In this document: positions 16,154-25,142 of the stretch, in pieces
Numbering within the stretch: position 1 is the first letter of the stretch
Layout of the letters: the number at the start of each line of letters is the position of its first letter
The notes under the pieces: generated by a model
Seen by the model: the letters and a program-made list of their open reading frames with translations, nothing else
Told to the model about the DNA's origin: nothing
Databases searched by the model: none
Program-made: the position numbers and the translations under genes
DNA from: Amorphus sp040750475
Lineage (GTDB): Bacteria > Pseudomonadota > Alphaproteobacteria > Rhizobiales > Amorphaceae
Length of the DNA stretch: 64,000 bases
NCBI RefSeq assembly: GCF_040750475.1
Contig: NZ_JABJVY010000002.1
Location: 293,462-357,461, forward strand
Direction of reading: 5' to 3'

Positions 16154-17423
16154 GGCCTCGGGCGCCGGCGGCATCGGCGCCTTCTCCGCCCTGGAATGGT
16201 TGATCGCCGGCCGCTATCTGCGCTCGCGCCGGCGCGACACCTTCATCTCGGTGATCGCGGGTTTCTCCTTTCTGGGCGTCATGCTCGGGGTGGCGACCCT
16301 TATCATCGTGATGGCGGTGATGAACGGCTTCCGCAACGAGCTCTTCACCAAGATCCTGGGCGTGAACGGCCATTTCCTGGTCCAGCCGATCGGCAGCGAT
16401 CTGACGGACTATGAAGGAGTCGCAGATCGCATCGAGGTCATCCCCGGCGTGCGGCTCGCCATGCCCTATGTCGAGGGCCAGGCGTTCGTGACGGGGCCGG
16501 GCGGTGCCACCGGCGCCCTCGTGCGCGGACTTTCCAAGCCGGACTTGGACGCGCTGCACCTCGTCTCCGACAATCTGATCCTGGGCGATTTGTCCGTCTT
16601 CGGCGACGGCAAGGGGATCGTCATCGGGTCCCGGCTGGCGGCGAGCCTGGGCGTCACCGTTGGCGACAGTCTCCGGCTTCTGACCCAGGACGGCGATGTC
16701 ACCCCGTTCGGCGTCACCCCGCGCAGCGAGAGCTATCCGATCGATGCTATCTTCGAGGTCGGCATGTCGGAGTATGATTCCTCCATCATCTACATGCCGC
16801 TGTCGGAGGCGCAGTATTTCTTCAATTCGGACGGCACGGTGACCGCGATCGAGGTGTTCGTCGACGATCCCGATCAGGTCGACGCCTTGCGCCAGCCGAT
16901 CATGACGGCCGCCGAGCGCCAAGTGTATCTGATCGACTGGCGACAGCGGAACACCACCTTCTTTTCCGCCCTTGAGGTGGAGCGCAATGTGATGTTCCTG
17001 ATCCTGACGTTGATCGTGCTGGTCGCCGTGCTGAACATCATCTCCGGCCTGACCATGCTGGTGAAGGACAAGGCCCGTGACATCGCGATTCTGCGAACAA
17101 TGGGTGCGACGCGCGGCACGGTGCTGCGGGTGTTCATCTTGGCGGGGTTGTCGATCGGCACCATCGGGACACTCGCCGGCCTGGGCCTTGGCACGCTGGT
17201 CTGCCTGAATATCGAGGAGATCCGGCAGGCGATCTCCTGGGTGACGCGGACGGAACTGTTCTCCCCCGAACTCTATTTTCTCAGCCGGCTGCCGGCCGAC
17301 ATGGAAACCGGCGAGACCATGGCGGTGGTGCTGATGGCGCTGATTCTTTCCTTCCTGGCGACGCTTTATCCGGCCTGGAAGGCGGCGGCGGTCGATCCGG
17401 TCGAGGCGTTGCGCAGCGAATGA
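16146..17423 (+). CDS. lolC: Lipoprotein-releasing ABC transporter permease LolC/E
   Basis: A 425-residue inner-membrane permease that, with LolD, extracts outer-membrane lipoproteins from the inner membrane and hands them to LolA. The N-terminal YLRSRRRDTFISVIAGFSFLG (about 20-40) leads into the first membrane helix; a large periplasmic domain follows (about 60-265), then three C-terminal helices. The block MLVKDKARDIAILRTMGAT (about 302-320) is the cytoplasmic coupling region shared by LolC and LolE. Only one permease gene is present, so the complex is probably a homodimer (LolF-like), as usual in Alphaproteobacteria. It overlaps proS by eight and lolD by four bases. Confidence 0.93.
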   Translation: MAEASGAGGIGAFSALEWLIAGRYLRSRRRDTFISVIAGFSFLGVMLGVATLIIVMAVMNGFRNELFTKILGVNGHFLVQPIGSDLTDYEGVADRIEVIPGVRLAMPYVEGQAFVTGPGGATGALVRGLSKPDLDALHLVSDNLILGDLSVFGDGKGIVIGSRLAASLGVTVGDSLRLLTQDGDVTPFGVTPRSESYPIDAIFEVGMSEYDSSIIYMPLSEAQYFFNSDGTVTAIEVFVDDPDQVDALRQPIMTAAERQVYLIDWRQRNTTFFSALEVERNVMFLILTLIVLVAVLNIISGLTMLVKDKARDIAILRTMGATRGTVLRVFILAGLSIGTIGTLAGLGLGTLVCLNIEEIRQAISWVTRTELFSPELYFLSRLPADMETGETMAVVLMALILSFLATLYPAWKAAAVDPVEALRSE

Positions 17424-18121
17424 GTGGGACCAAACCCTCCGAACGCGCCGACGCGCTGGTGCTGTCGGCCGTCGAGCGTCGCTACCGGGAAGGCGCGGGC
17501 GAGCTGGCGGTCCTGCGCGGCGTCGACTTGAGGCTTGCGCCGGGGGAGCTGGTCGCGCTGGTGGCGCCGTCGGGCGCTGGCAAGTCGACGCTGCTCCACA
17601 TCGCGGCCCTCCTGGAGCGTCCCGACAGCGGACGTGTGGAAGTCGCCGGCGTCGACACCACGGGGCTTGGCGATAGTGCCCGTACGGATCTGCGCCGCGG
17701 CGCGATCGGCATGGTCTATCAGTTCCATCACCTCCTGCCGGATTTCACCGCGCTGGAGAATGTGAGCATGCCGCTGCGGCTGGCGGGCGTCTCCAAGCGA
17801 GAGGCCGAGCGCGCGGCCAATGAGTTGCTCGACGAGCTCGGCGTTGCCCCGCGTGCCAGCCACCGGCCTGGCGAGCTCTCCGGCGGAGAGCGTCAACGCG
17901 TGGCGATCGCCCGCGCGGTGGCGAATCGCCCGGCCTTGCTGCTCGCCGACGAGCCGACCGGCAATCTCGATCCCGGAACGGCGGAGCATGTGTTCTCCGC
18001 ATTCGTGCGGCTGGCGCGCTTCACCGGCCTTGCGGCCCTGGTGGCGACCCACAACCATGAACTTGCCGACCGCATGGACCGCCGCGTCACCTTGGTAGAC
18101 GGGCGCTGCGAGCAGGTCTGA
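17420..18121 (+). CDS. lolD: Lipoprotein-releasing ABC transporter ATPase LolD
   Basis: A 233-residue ABC ATPase powering lipoprotein release. Walker A reads APSGAGKST (about 49-57, with Ala where Gly is more usual at the first position), the Q-loop is MVYQFHHLLPDFTALENV, the signature is LSGGERQR, and Walker B is LLLADEPTG followed by the H-loop in ATHNHE. The Q-loop segment FHHLLPDFTA is typical of LolD rather than other ABC ATPases. The ATG overlaps the lolC stop codon by four bases. Confidence 0.95.
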   Translation: MSGTKPSERADALVLSAVERRYREGAGELAVLRGVDLRLAPGELVALVAPSGAGKSTLLHIAALLERPDSGRVEVAGVDTTGLGDSARTDLRRGAIGMVYQFHHLLPDFTALENVSMPLRLAGVSKREAERAANELLDELGVAPRASHRPGELSGGERQRVAIARAVANRPALLLADEPTGNLDPGTAEHVFSAFVRLARFTGLAALVATHNHELADRMDRRVTLVDGRCEQV

Positions 18122-18123
18122 GC

Positions 18124-18156
18124 GGGATGGGCACCGGTTTTCCGCCCGCATCTCTC
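18124..18156. repeat. Intergenic element with ACCGGTTTTCCG core
   Basis: Just after lolD lies a sequence with a GCACCGGTTTTCCGCCCGC core, sharing the ACCGGTTTTCCGCC block with the element after dnaE at 22119-22165. It begins GCGGG and ends CCCGC, so it can form a short hairpin, but no T tract follows closely. Confidence 0.5.
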
Positions 18157-18374
18157 GTTCGCTTTTGACATGCGGCGCTGAGCCTCCGGTGACCTGCTGG
18201 AGTGCTCAGCGCTTGGTCGGTCCGTTCGTCCTTCGCGAAAACCAATTCTTAACGACGCCGGATCGAGGCGGGCGGAGAGCCTTGACGGGCGGAACGAAGT
18301 GAGAACATAGTGAAGGGAACAAAGGACGAACGAGGCGCCGGTCCTACGGCGTTCCACCTGAAATGGAGGCACTG

Positions 18375-18473
18375 ATGATCCGCTTCGCTTATGACCTGAC
18401 GACCCTCGTCGCTCTCACGCTGTTTGGGGCCACTATGCTCGTGTGGCTCGATGCGCTGACCCGATTTCACTAG
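18375..18473 (+). CDS. Very small single-helix membrane protein (32 aa)
   Basis: A 32-residue frame with a good ribosome-binding site: GGAGG at 18365-18369, five bases before the ATG. The product begins MIRFAYDLTTLVALTLFGA and forms one hydrophobic helix (about residues 9-26) flanked by Arg/Asp and ending DALTRFH. I recall small proteins with a similar MIRFA(Y/F)D(L/I)T start near lolD and dnaE in other Alphaproteobacteria, but cannot confirm it here. It lies between lolD and dnaE on the same strand. A role as a membrane microprotein is inference; too short for usual gene callers. Confidence 0.6.
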   Translation: MIRFAYDLTTLVALTLFGATMLVWLDALTRFH

Positions 18474-18671
18474 TTTTTTTGGGGAACAAACCGGGAAACT
18501 TGCCGCGATCTGCGCCAATTGGATGGGCCGGTTTGCCGGCTCCGCGACCGATCGGCTGTGGACGGATGATCCGGCAAGGTCGACCGGGACAGGATGCGGC
18601 GGCAAAGTCGGGGCGGGATGTGGGGTCGGCTTTCCGCCCGCCTCCTGCGGCCAGATACGGGGTTTGACGAC

Positions 18672-21600
18672 ATGAGCGCGAGCGAGGGGCCTGGCTTTAT
18701 TCATCTGCGGGTGCATTCCGCCTTTTCGCTGCTGGAAGGCGCGCTGCACCTGAAGGACCTGGTCAAGCTTGCCAAGGCCGATCGCCAGCCGGCGGTGGCC
18801 GTCACCGACAGCGGCAACCTGTTCGGCGCGCTGGAGTTTTCCGAAAAGGCGGCGGGCGAGGGGGTGCAGCCGATCGTGGGCTGTCAGGTCGCCGTCTCGT
18901 TCCTGGAGGAGGATGGCAACCGACGCCAGGCCGACGCGGCGATGCCGAGCCTGGTTCTGATCGCCGCCACCGCCGAAGGTTACGCCAACCTGGTGAAGCT
19001 GGTCTCCCGGTCGCACCTGGATCCGGTCCCCGGCACCCGGCCGCACATTCCCGCCGACGCTCTCGCCGAGCATTGTTCGGGCCTGATCTGCCTCTCCGGC
19101 GGTGCCGGCGGGCCGATCGGTCAGGCGATCCTGCGCGGCACCGAGGTGCTCGCCCGCAAGCGATTCGATTGGCTGGCGGACACCTTCGGCGATCGATTCT
19201 ACTGCGAGCTTCAGCGCCACGGACTGGCGGAGGAGGCGACCTGCGAGCCGCTGTTCCTCGATTTCGCATATGAGGCGGGCGTGCCGCTGGTCGCCACCAA
19301 CGAGGTCTTCTTCCAGGCCCGGGACGACTTCGAGGCCCATGACGCGCTGATTTGTATCGCGGAAGGGCGCCGGCTCAACGAGGACAATCGCCGCCAGCTC
19401 ACGCCCGAACACTATTTCAAAAGCCGGGCGGAGATGGTCGAGCTGTTTGCCGACCTGCCGGAGGCGTTGGCCTCGACGGTGGAGATCGCCCGGCGCTGCG
19501 TCACCCGGCCCAGGAAGCACAATCCGATTCTGCCGCGCTTTGCGACCGGCGACGACGTCGACTACGAGGCGGCGGAAGCCGCCGAGGCGGAGGCGCTGCG
19601 CAAGCTGGCGGTGGATGGCCTGGCCGCCCGCCTCGCCGCCCACGGGCCGGCACCAGGGACGGAGGAATCCGACTATCACGCCCGGCTCGAGCACGAGCTC
19701 TCCATCATCATCAAGATGAAGTATCCGGGCTACTTCCTGATCGTGTCCGACTTCATCCAGTGGGCCAAGGGCGAGGACATTCCCGTCGGGCCGGGTCGTG
19801 GCTCGGGTGCGGGCTCGCTCGTCGCCTATGCGCTGACGATCACCGATCTCGATCCGCTTCGCTTCGGCCTTCTGTTCGAACGCTTCCTCAACCCCGAGCG
19901 CGTGTCGATGCCGGACTTCGACATCGACTTCTGCCAGGAGCGGCGCGAGGAGGTGATCTCTTACGTCCAGCAGAAGTACGGGCACGATCAGGTCGGCCAG
20001 ATCATCACCTTCGGATCGCTGCAGGCGCGCGCGGTCTTGCGCGATGTCGGGCGCGTGCTGGAGCTGCCCTACGGCCAGGTCGACAAGCTCTGCAAGCTGG
20101 TGCCGGCCAATCCGGCCAATCCGGTGACACTGAAGGAGGCGGTGGACGGCGAGCCGCGGCTGCAGGAGGCGCGCGAGGAGGAGCCTGTCGTCGCCACCTT
20201 GCTGCGCATGGCGATGAAGCTGGAAGGTCTCTACCGGCACGCATCGACCCATGCCGCCGGCATCGTGATCGGCGATCGGTCGCTGGACGAGCTGGTCCCG
20301 ATGTACCGAGACCCGCGCTCCGACATGCCGGTCACCCAGTTCAACATGAAATGGGTGGAGCAGGCGGGGCTGGTGAAGTTCGACTTCCTCGGCTTGAAGA
20401 CGCTGACCGTGATCGACCACGCCGTGAAGCTGATCGCGGACCGTGGCATCGACATCGATCTCGCGTCGCTGCCGCTCGACGATGCGGCGACCTACGAAAT
20501 GCTGGCTCGTGGCGAGACGGTCGGCGTGTTCCAGTTGGAAAGTGCCGGGATGCGCAAGGCGCTGATCGGCATGCGGCCCGACCGGTTCGAGGATCTGATC
20601 GCCATCGTGGCGCTCTATCGGCCGGGTCCGATGGACAACATCCCGAGCTACAACCGCCGCAAGCACGGCGAGGAGGAGCCCGACTATCTGCATCCGCTCC
20701 TGGAGCCGATCCTGAAGGAGACCTACGGCATCATCATCTACCAGGAGCAGGTGATGCAGATTGCCCAGATTCTCTCCGGCTACTCGCTCGGCGACGCCGA
20801 TCTTCTGCGCCGCGCCATGGGCAAGAAGATCAAGGCGGAGATGGACGTCCAGCGCGGCCGCTTCGTGGAGGGCGCGGTGGAGCGCGGCGTCAAGAAATCC
20901 GACGCCTCGACGATTTTCGACCTGGTGGCGAAGTTCGCCAACTACGGCTTCAACAAGTCGCACGCCGCTGCCTACGCCCTGGTCGCCTACCACACGGCCT
21001 GGCTGAAAGCGAACTACCCCGTCGAGTTCCTCGCCGCCACCATGACGCTCGACATGGGCAACACCGACAAGCTGTCGGATTTCCGCCGCGAGGCGATGCG
21101 CCTCGACATCAAGGTGCTGCCGCCGTCGGTGAACCAGTCGGCGGCGACTTTTTCGGTGGCGGACGGGTCGATCGTCTATGCGCTCAACGCCATCAAGGGG
21201 GTCGGGCGGCCGCTGGTGGACCATGTGGTGGAGCTGCGCCGGGAGCGGCCATTCCGCGACATCACCGATTTCGCGCACAGGATCAATCCGAAGGTCGCCA
21301 ACAAGCGCGGGCTGGAGTGTCTGGTGGCGGCCGGCGCCTTCGACACGCTGCAGCCCAACCGCGCCCGGCTGATGGAAGGGCTCGACCGGGTGCTAGGCAT
21401 CGCCCAGCGCAACGCCGAGGGGCGCGCCTCAGGTCAGAACGATTTCTTCGGGGGCGAGCCGCAGCCGGTCGAGCTGCCCGATATTCTGCCCTGGGTTCCG
21501 GCGGAAACGCTGCAGCGGGAATATGCGGCCATCGGTTTCTATCTGTCGGCCCATCCGCTCGATGACTATCGCCAAGTCCTGGAGCGCATGCGGGTCCAGA

Positions 21601-22118
21601 TGTGGGCGACCTTCGTGGAGGCGGTGAAGCGCGGCGCAACCGCGGCGCGGCTGGTCGGCACCGTCACCCAGCGTCAGGAGCGCCGGACGCGCTCGGGCAA
21701 CCGGATGGGCATCGTGCGGATGTCGGACCCGACCGGCCAGTACGAGGCGGTGATCTTCTCCGATGGCCTGGCTCAGTATCGCGATCTTCTGGAGCCCGGC
21801 CAGTCCGTCATCTTGATGGTGCATGCGGAGGAGCGCGAGGAGGGGGTGTCGGCGCGCATCCAGTCGGTCGAACCGCTCGACGAGGCCGCTCTCAGGCTGA
21901 AGCGCTCGCTGCGGGTGTTCCTGCGCGATGCCGCGCCGCTGGACGGGCTGAAGCGGCATCTTCCGCGCTCCGGCGATGCCGACGTGTCGCTCGTGCTTCT
22001 GGTCGACGACGGCAAGCGCGAGGTCGAGGTGAAGTTGCCCGGGCGTTATCAGGTGACTCCGCCGGTCGCGAGCGCGCTGAAACAGCTTCCGGGTGTTGTC
22101 CAGGTGGAGTTTGCGTAG
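18672..22118 (+). CDS. dnaE: DNA polymerase III alpha subunit
   Basis: The replicative polymerase subunit, 1148 residues, close to the family norm. Order of domains: PHP domain (about 1-270) starting FIHLRVHSAFSLLEG, the C-family polymerase core with the catalytic PDFDIDF motif (Asp415 and Asp417), fingers and a helix-hairpin-helix region (about 850-910), and a C-terminal OB-fold (about 985-1070). The PHP motif reads HLRVHS as in E. coli rather than HxH, suggesting a non-catalytic PHP and reliance on a separate epsilon proofreading subunit. The start MSASEGPGF is the first with normal spacing to the PHP motif. A long antisense frame opposite is a codon-bias artefact. Confidence 0.96.
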   Translation: MSASEGPGFIHLRVHSAFSLLEGALHLKDLVKLAKADRQPAVAVTDSGNLFGALEFSEKAAGEGVQPIVGCQVAVSFLEEDGNRRQADAAMPSLVLIAATAEGYANLVKLVSRSHLDPVPGTRPHIPADALAEHCSGLICLSGGAGGPIGQAILRGTEVLARKRFDWLADTFGDRFYCELQRHGLAEEATCEPLFLDFAYEAGVPLVATNEVFFQARDDFEAHDALICIAEGRRLNEDNRRQLTPEHYFKSRAEMVELFADLPEALASTVEIARRCVTRPRKHNPILPRFATGDDVDYEAAEAAEAEALRKLAVDGLAARLAAHGPAPGTEESDYHARLEHELSIIIKMKYPGYFLIVSDFIQWAKGEDIPVGPGRGSGAGSLVAYALTITDLDPLRFGLLFERFLNPERVSMPDFDIDFCQERREEVISYVQQKYGHDQVGQIITFGSLQARAVLRDVGRVLELPYGQVDKLCKLVPANPANPVTLKEAVDGEPRLQEAREEEPVVATLLRMAMKLEGLYRHASTHAAGIVIGDRSLDELVPMYRDPRSDMPVTQFNMKWVEQAGLVKFDFLGLKTLTVIDHAVKLIADRGIDIDLASLPLDDAATYEMLARGETVGVFQLESAGMRKALIGMRPDRFEDLIAIVALYRPGPMDNIPSYNRRKHGEEEPDYLHPLLEPILKETYGIIIYQEQVMQIAQILSGYSLGDADLLRRAMGKKIKAEMDVQRGRFVEGAVERGVKKSDASTIFDLVAKFANYGFNKSHAAAYALVAYHTAWLKANYPVEFLAATMTLDMGNTDKLSDFRREAMRLDIKVLPPSVNQSAATFSVADGSIVYALNAIKGVGRPLVDHVVELRRERPFRDITDFAHRINPKVANKRGLECLVAAGAFDTLQPNRARLMEGLDRVLGIAQRNAEGRASGQNDFFGGEPQPVELPDILPWVPAETLQREYAAIGFYLSAHPLDDYRQVLERMRVQMWATFVEAVKRGATAARLVGTVTQRQERRTRSGNRMGIVRMSDPTGQYEAVIFSDGLAQYRDLLEPGQSVILMVHAEEREEGVSARIQSVEPLDEAALRLKRSLRVFLRDAAPLDGLKRHLPRSGDADVSLVLLVDDGKREVEVKLPGRYQVTPPVASALKQLPGVVQVEFA

Positions 22119-22165
22119 AGCAAATCCCAAGAAAAGTGGGAACCGGTTTTCCGCCTGGGATTTGC
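22119..22165. repeat. Intergenic palindromic repeat after dnaE
   Basis: Perfect 9-base arms CAAATCCCA (22121-22129) and TGGGATTTG (22156-22164) enclose a GGGAACCGGTTTTCCGCC core. It starts directly after the dnaE stop codon and can act as a transcript-end hairpin. A second, partial copy follows at 22178. Elements of this kind (AAATCCC ... ACCGGTTTTCC ... GGGATTT) recur in many Hyphomicrobiales. Confidence 0.75.
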
Positions 22166-22177
22166 GTTGAGAAGAGA

Positions 22178-22224
22178 GCCAAATCCCAAGAAATGTGGGA
22201 ACCGGTTTTGCCTCCGGAAACGCG
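22178..22224. repeat. Partial second copy of the post-dnaE repeat
   Basis: GCCAAATCCCAAGAAATGTG leads into GGAACCGGTTTTGCC and then CTCCGGAAACGCG. The left arm and core match the copy at 22119-22165, but the right arm is replaced by the GGAAACGCG type of ending also seen at 59130-59155. This looks like a mosaic of two repeat variants. Confidence 0.6.
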
Positions 22225-22365
22225 TGAAGACAGTGGCTGTTGTGCGCTGGCTCCGTAAATGCGGGAACTACCGAGAAGCCGGGTATTCGGGGGCCAGTTC
22301 GCTCAGTCGGACGCCCCTTGGTCCCGCCGTTGGGCCCGATCATGACGGGCAGCGAATGCAAACGC

Positions 22366-22394
22366 TTGCCTTGCCGACCGGAAGTGCCTATATC
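22366..22394 (+). promoter_or_regulatory. Probable promoter for rpsB
   Basis: TTGCCT (22366-22371) and TATATC (22389-22394) are separated by exactly 17 bases, a good housekeeping sigma factor promoter. It lies about 140 bases before the rpsB start, in the 417-base gap after dnaE, which otherwise holds two repeat copies and no convincing gene. Confidence 0.5.
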
Positions 22395-22535
22395 GCGTTT
22401 CATTCCACACGCGGGGGTCTCCTTGAGGAAGCCGGTTACGGTGGTCCTGAGGATCCGGTGTGGGCGATCGTAGTCGATCGCGCGCAACCCCCCGCGGAGG
22501 CTTAACCGGATCGAATACGAGAGGAGAGGCAGCAG

Positions 22536-23381
22536 ATGGCTCTGCCCAGCTTTACCATGCGCCAGCTTCTGGAAGCCGGCGTGCACTTCGGCCACCAGAC
22601 CCACCGCTGGAATCCGAAGATGGCCCCGTTCATTTTCGGGGATCGCAACAACATCCATATCATCGATCTCGCGCAGACCGTGCCGATGCTGGATCAGGCG
22701 CTGAAGGCGGTCTCCGATACCGTCGCTGGCGGCGGCCGCGTTCTGATGGTCGGCACCAAGCGCGCGGCCCAGGAAGCGATCGCGGAATCGGCGCGCCGGT
22801 CGGCCCAGTATTATGTCAACGCGCGCTGGCTCGGCGGCATGCTGACGAACTGGAAGACCATTTCGGTCTCGATTCAACGTCTGCGTCGCCTGGAGGAGAC
22901 GATCGCGAGCGATCCGCAGGGGCTCACCAAGAAAGAGCGCCTGTTCATGGATCGCGAGCGCGAGAAGCTCGAGCGCAACCTCGGTGGCATCAAGGACATG
23001 GGCGGCGTGCCCGACCTGGTGTTCGTGATCGACACCAACCGTGAGCAGATCGCGGTTCAGGAAGCGCGCCGGCTCGGAATTCCGGTGGCGGCGATCGTCG
23101 ATTCCAACTGTGATCCGGACGGCATCACCTATCCTGTTCCGGGCAACGACGACGCGGCACGTGCGATCACGCTTTATTGCGACCTGATCTCGCGGGCGGC
23201 GATCGACGGCCTGTCGCGGGCCCAGGGCTCGCTCGGTGCCGACCTCGGCGAGGAAGAGGCTCCCTACGAGGAAACCAGCCTCGAAACGCCGGCCGACACT
23301 GGACCGGAAGAAGTGCCGGTTCCGGCTGAGGTCGTGGAAGGCGAACAGCCGGTCGAGGCCGAGACCACCGAGAAGAGCTAA
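22536..23381 (+). CDS. rpsB: 30S ribosomal protein S2
   Basis: S2 joins the small subunit late and is needed for S1 binding. The product is 281 residues, starting MALPSFTMRQLLEAGVHFGH, with the family blocks HRWNPKMAPFIFG, LGGMLTNWKTI (about 91-101) and PDLVFVIDT (about 156-164). Residues after about 235 form an acidic Glu/Pro-rich tail, a C-terminal extension commonly seen in Alphaproteobacteria. An AGGAGA-type ribosome-binding site (gagaggagaggcagcag) precedes the ATG. It heads the translation gene block, although tsf follows only after more than 600 bases. Confidence 0.97.
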   Translation: MALPSFTMRQLLEAGVHFGHQTHRWNPKMAPFIFGDRNNIHIIDLAQTVPMLDQALKAVSDTVAGGGRVLMVGTKRAAQEAIAESARRSAQYYVNARWLGGMLTNWKTISVSIQRLRRLEETIASDPQGLTKKERLFMDREREKLERNLGGIKDMGGVPDLVFVIDTNREQIAVQEARRLGIPVAAIVDSNCDPDGITYPVPGNDDAARAITLYCDLISRAAIDGLSRAQGSLGADLGEEEAPYEETSLETPADTGPEEVPVPAEVVEGEQPVEAETTEKS

Positions 23382-23999
23382 AGCGTTTGTGGGCGACGCG
23401 AACATCGGTTCGCTGCCCCGAAACGCGTGAGATGACCGCCGAGAGCCGTTTCGCACGCCAGTGATAGCGGAAGCGGCGTTCGACGTGCCGGTTTGGGATC
23501 ACTGGAGCCTTTTCCGCTCGGAAGGAAACACCCGAGCGGCAAGAAATGGCTTCAGGTTTAAGATCTCGAGTGGGTCCTTATCGTTCAGATTGGTTCAATT
23601 TGAACGGGACTTGCTCGGGGACCTAAATCGCACCGAGCGGTTGGCTCGAAAGGGTGAAGCGGGGCTCGCGGAAGGCTGCATTTGCGTTCTGCGCGCCTGC
23701 TTTTTGATCGCATCGGAGCCGTTTTCGTTCGCGTGTTTTCGCTGATCGGAAGTGGCTCTGGCGGGGCTGTCGTGTGTGATGGCCCGAAGCGCGTGCTCTT
23801 GGGCTGGCCTATGCGCCGGTCGGGAGCGGATCTGCGATCGACCGCGATCGGTTCTCGACTTCCGCGCGCCGATCGCGCATGTAACTCGCGCCCGCAGGTG
23901 GACGGATCCGATCCGTCCGGGACGGCCCGACGAAATCCTCGCCGGTGTCTCCCGTTTGCGGCCGCAGCGACCAGGATAGAACTCAGGCGAGGACTTAAG
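23382..23999. other. Long rpsB-tsf intergenic region
   Basis: 618 bases without a convincing gene. It contains a copy of intergenic repeat family 1 (23505-23620) and otherwise mixed sequence. Several short frames cross the repeat and show no recognisable protein. The tsf promoter probably lies in the last 250 bases, but I do not see clear -35/-10 elements. Confidence 0.55.
23505..23620. repeat. Intergenic repeat family 1, copy A
   Basis: One of three related elements in the window (others at 29554-29667 and 44455-44587). It opens with a hairpin CGCTCGG ... CCGAGCG, continues through GCAAGAAATGGCTTC and CTTATCGTTCAGATTGG, and ends TTTGAACGGGACTTGCTC. The order of blocks is the same as in copy B, with scattered substitutions, including changes on both sides of the first stem that keep it paired. 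Confidence 0.8.
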
Positions 24000-24923
24000 A
24001 TGAGCATCTCGGCTCAAGAGGTCAAAGAACTCCGCGAGAAGACCGGCGCCGGCATGATGGATTGCAAGCGGGCGCTGACCGAGAGCGGCGGCGACATGGA
24101 AGTTGCGATCGATTGGCTGCGCAAGAAGGGCCTGTCGAAGGCAGCGAAGAAGGCGGACCGCGTAGCGGCCGAAGGCCTGATCGGCGTGGCCCAGGGCGAT
24201 AGCTCGGCCGCCGTGGTCGAGGTCAACGCAGAGACCGACTTCGTGGCTCGCAATGAGCAGTTCCAGACGCTCGTGCGCACCGTCGCGAACGAAGCGCTTG
24301 CGACGGCCGGTGATCGTGATGCCCTGCTGGCGGCGGCGATGCCGGGCGCGGGGCACTCCATTGGCGAGGAGATCACCGAGGCGATCGCGACCATCGGCGA
24401 GAACATGACGCTGCGCCGCGTGGCCGTGCTGTCGGTTTCGCCGGGTATCGTTGCGACCTACGTCCACAACTCCGTGGCCGATGGGCTCGGCAAGCTCGGC
24501 GTTCTGGTGGCCCTGGAATCGGAGGGCAAGCCTGAGGTGCTGCAGGACCTCGGCAAGCGCATCGCCATGCATGTTGCGGCGGTCAATCCGCTGGCCGTCT
24601 CGCCGGACGAGGTGGATGCCGGCGTGGTGGCCCGCGAGCGGGAAGTCTATGCCGACCAGGCCCGTCAGTCGGGCAAGCCGGAGAACATCATCGAGAAGAT
24701 GGTGGACGGCCGGATGCGCAAGTTCTTCGAGGAAGTTGCGCTCCTGAAGCAGAGCTTCGTGGTCGACCCGGACAAGACCGTGGAGCAGGCTATCGAGGCG
24801 GCCCAGGCCGATGCCGGTGCGCCGATCAAGCTCGTTGCGTTCGTGCGCTTCGCGTTGGGCGAGGGCATCGAGAAGGAAAGCTCGGACTTCGCCGCGGAAG
24901 TCGCGGCGGCAGCCGGTTCCTGA
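24000..24923 (+). CDS. tsf: Elongation factor Ts
   Basis: The guanine nucleotide exchange factor for EF-Tu. The product is 307 residues. The N-terminal UBA-like part is clear: VKELREKTGAGMMDCKRAL (about 8-26), followed by the TDFVARNEQF signature (about 81-90) that contacts EF-Tu. Open sequence continues upstream in frame, but the conserved protein starts at MSISAQEVKEL. A strong intrinsic terminator follows 10 bases after the stop codon, so tsf ends a transcript and pyrH needs its own promoter or readthrough. Confidence 0.97.
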   Translation: MSISAQEVKELREKTGAGMMDCKRALTESGGDMEVAIDWLRKKGLSKAAKKADRVAAEGLIGVAQGDSSAAVVEVNAETDFVARNEQFQTLVRTVANEALATAGDRDALLAAAMPGAGHSIGEEITEAIATIGENMTLRRVAVLSVSPGIVATYVHNSVADGLGKLGVLVALESEGKPEVLQDLGKRIAMHVAAVNPLAVSPDEVDAGVVAREREVYADQARQSGKPENIIEKMVDGRMRKFFEEVALLKQSFVVDPDKTVEQAIEAAQADAGAPIKLVAFVRFALGEGIEKESSDFAAEVAAAAGS

Positions 24924-24932
24924 CGATATCGG

Positions 24933-24966
24933 AGCCCGCCGGTCGGATTGATCGGCGGGCTTTTTT
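24933..24966 (+). terminator. Intrinsic terminator after tsf
   Basis: A 9-base-pair stem AGCCCGCCG (24933-24941) with CGGCGGGCT (24953-24961) is followed directly by a run of T residues (24961-24966). It lies 10 bases after the tsf stop codon. Confidence 0.9.
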
Positions 24967-25142
24967 CTGAGCCGAGCCCGGTCGGGGTCGGCGCCCCTGA
25001 TGCTGCGCTTCGTCGGCTGATGTCGCTCCGATGGCGGACGTGGCAATGGGGACAAGGGACAGGACCGATCCGCGATCGGTCTTTCTTTCGAATGGCGGCG
25101 CAGTCTGACGCTTGCGCCAACGTCCAGACAGGCAGCATCGAT

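Noticed and set aside
18249..21278. A 1009-codon open frame on the minus strand opposite dnaE
   Set aside because: It runs antisense to a certain gene, shows no recognisable domain, and has the His/Arg/Asp-rich composition typical of a codon-bias shadow in G+C-rich DNA.
22167..22505. Possible 112-codon gene before rpsB
   Set aside because: It starts inside a repeat element and spans the likely rpsB promoter; the translation looks non-coding.
23461..23745. Possible small protein in the rpsB-tsf gap
   Set aside because: The frame crosses repeat family 1 and has no recognisable sequence or good ribosome-binding site.
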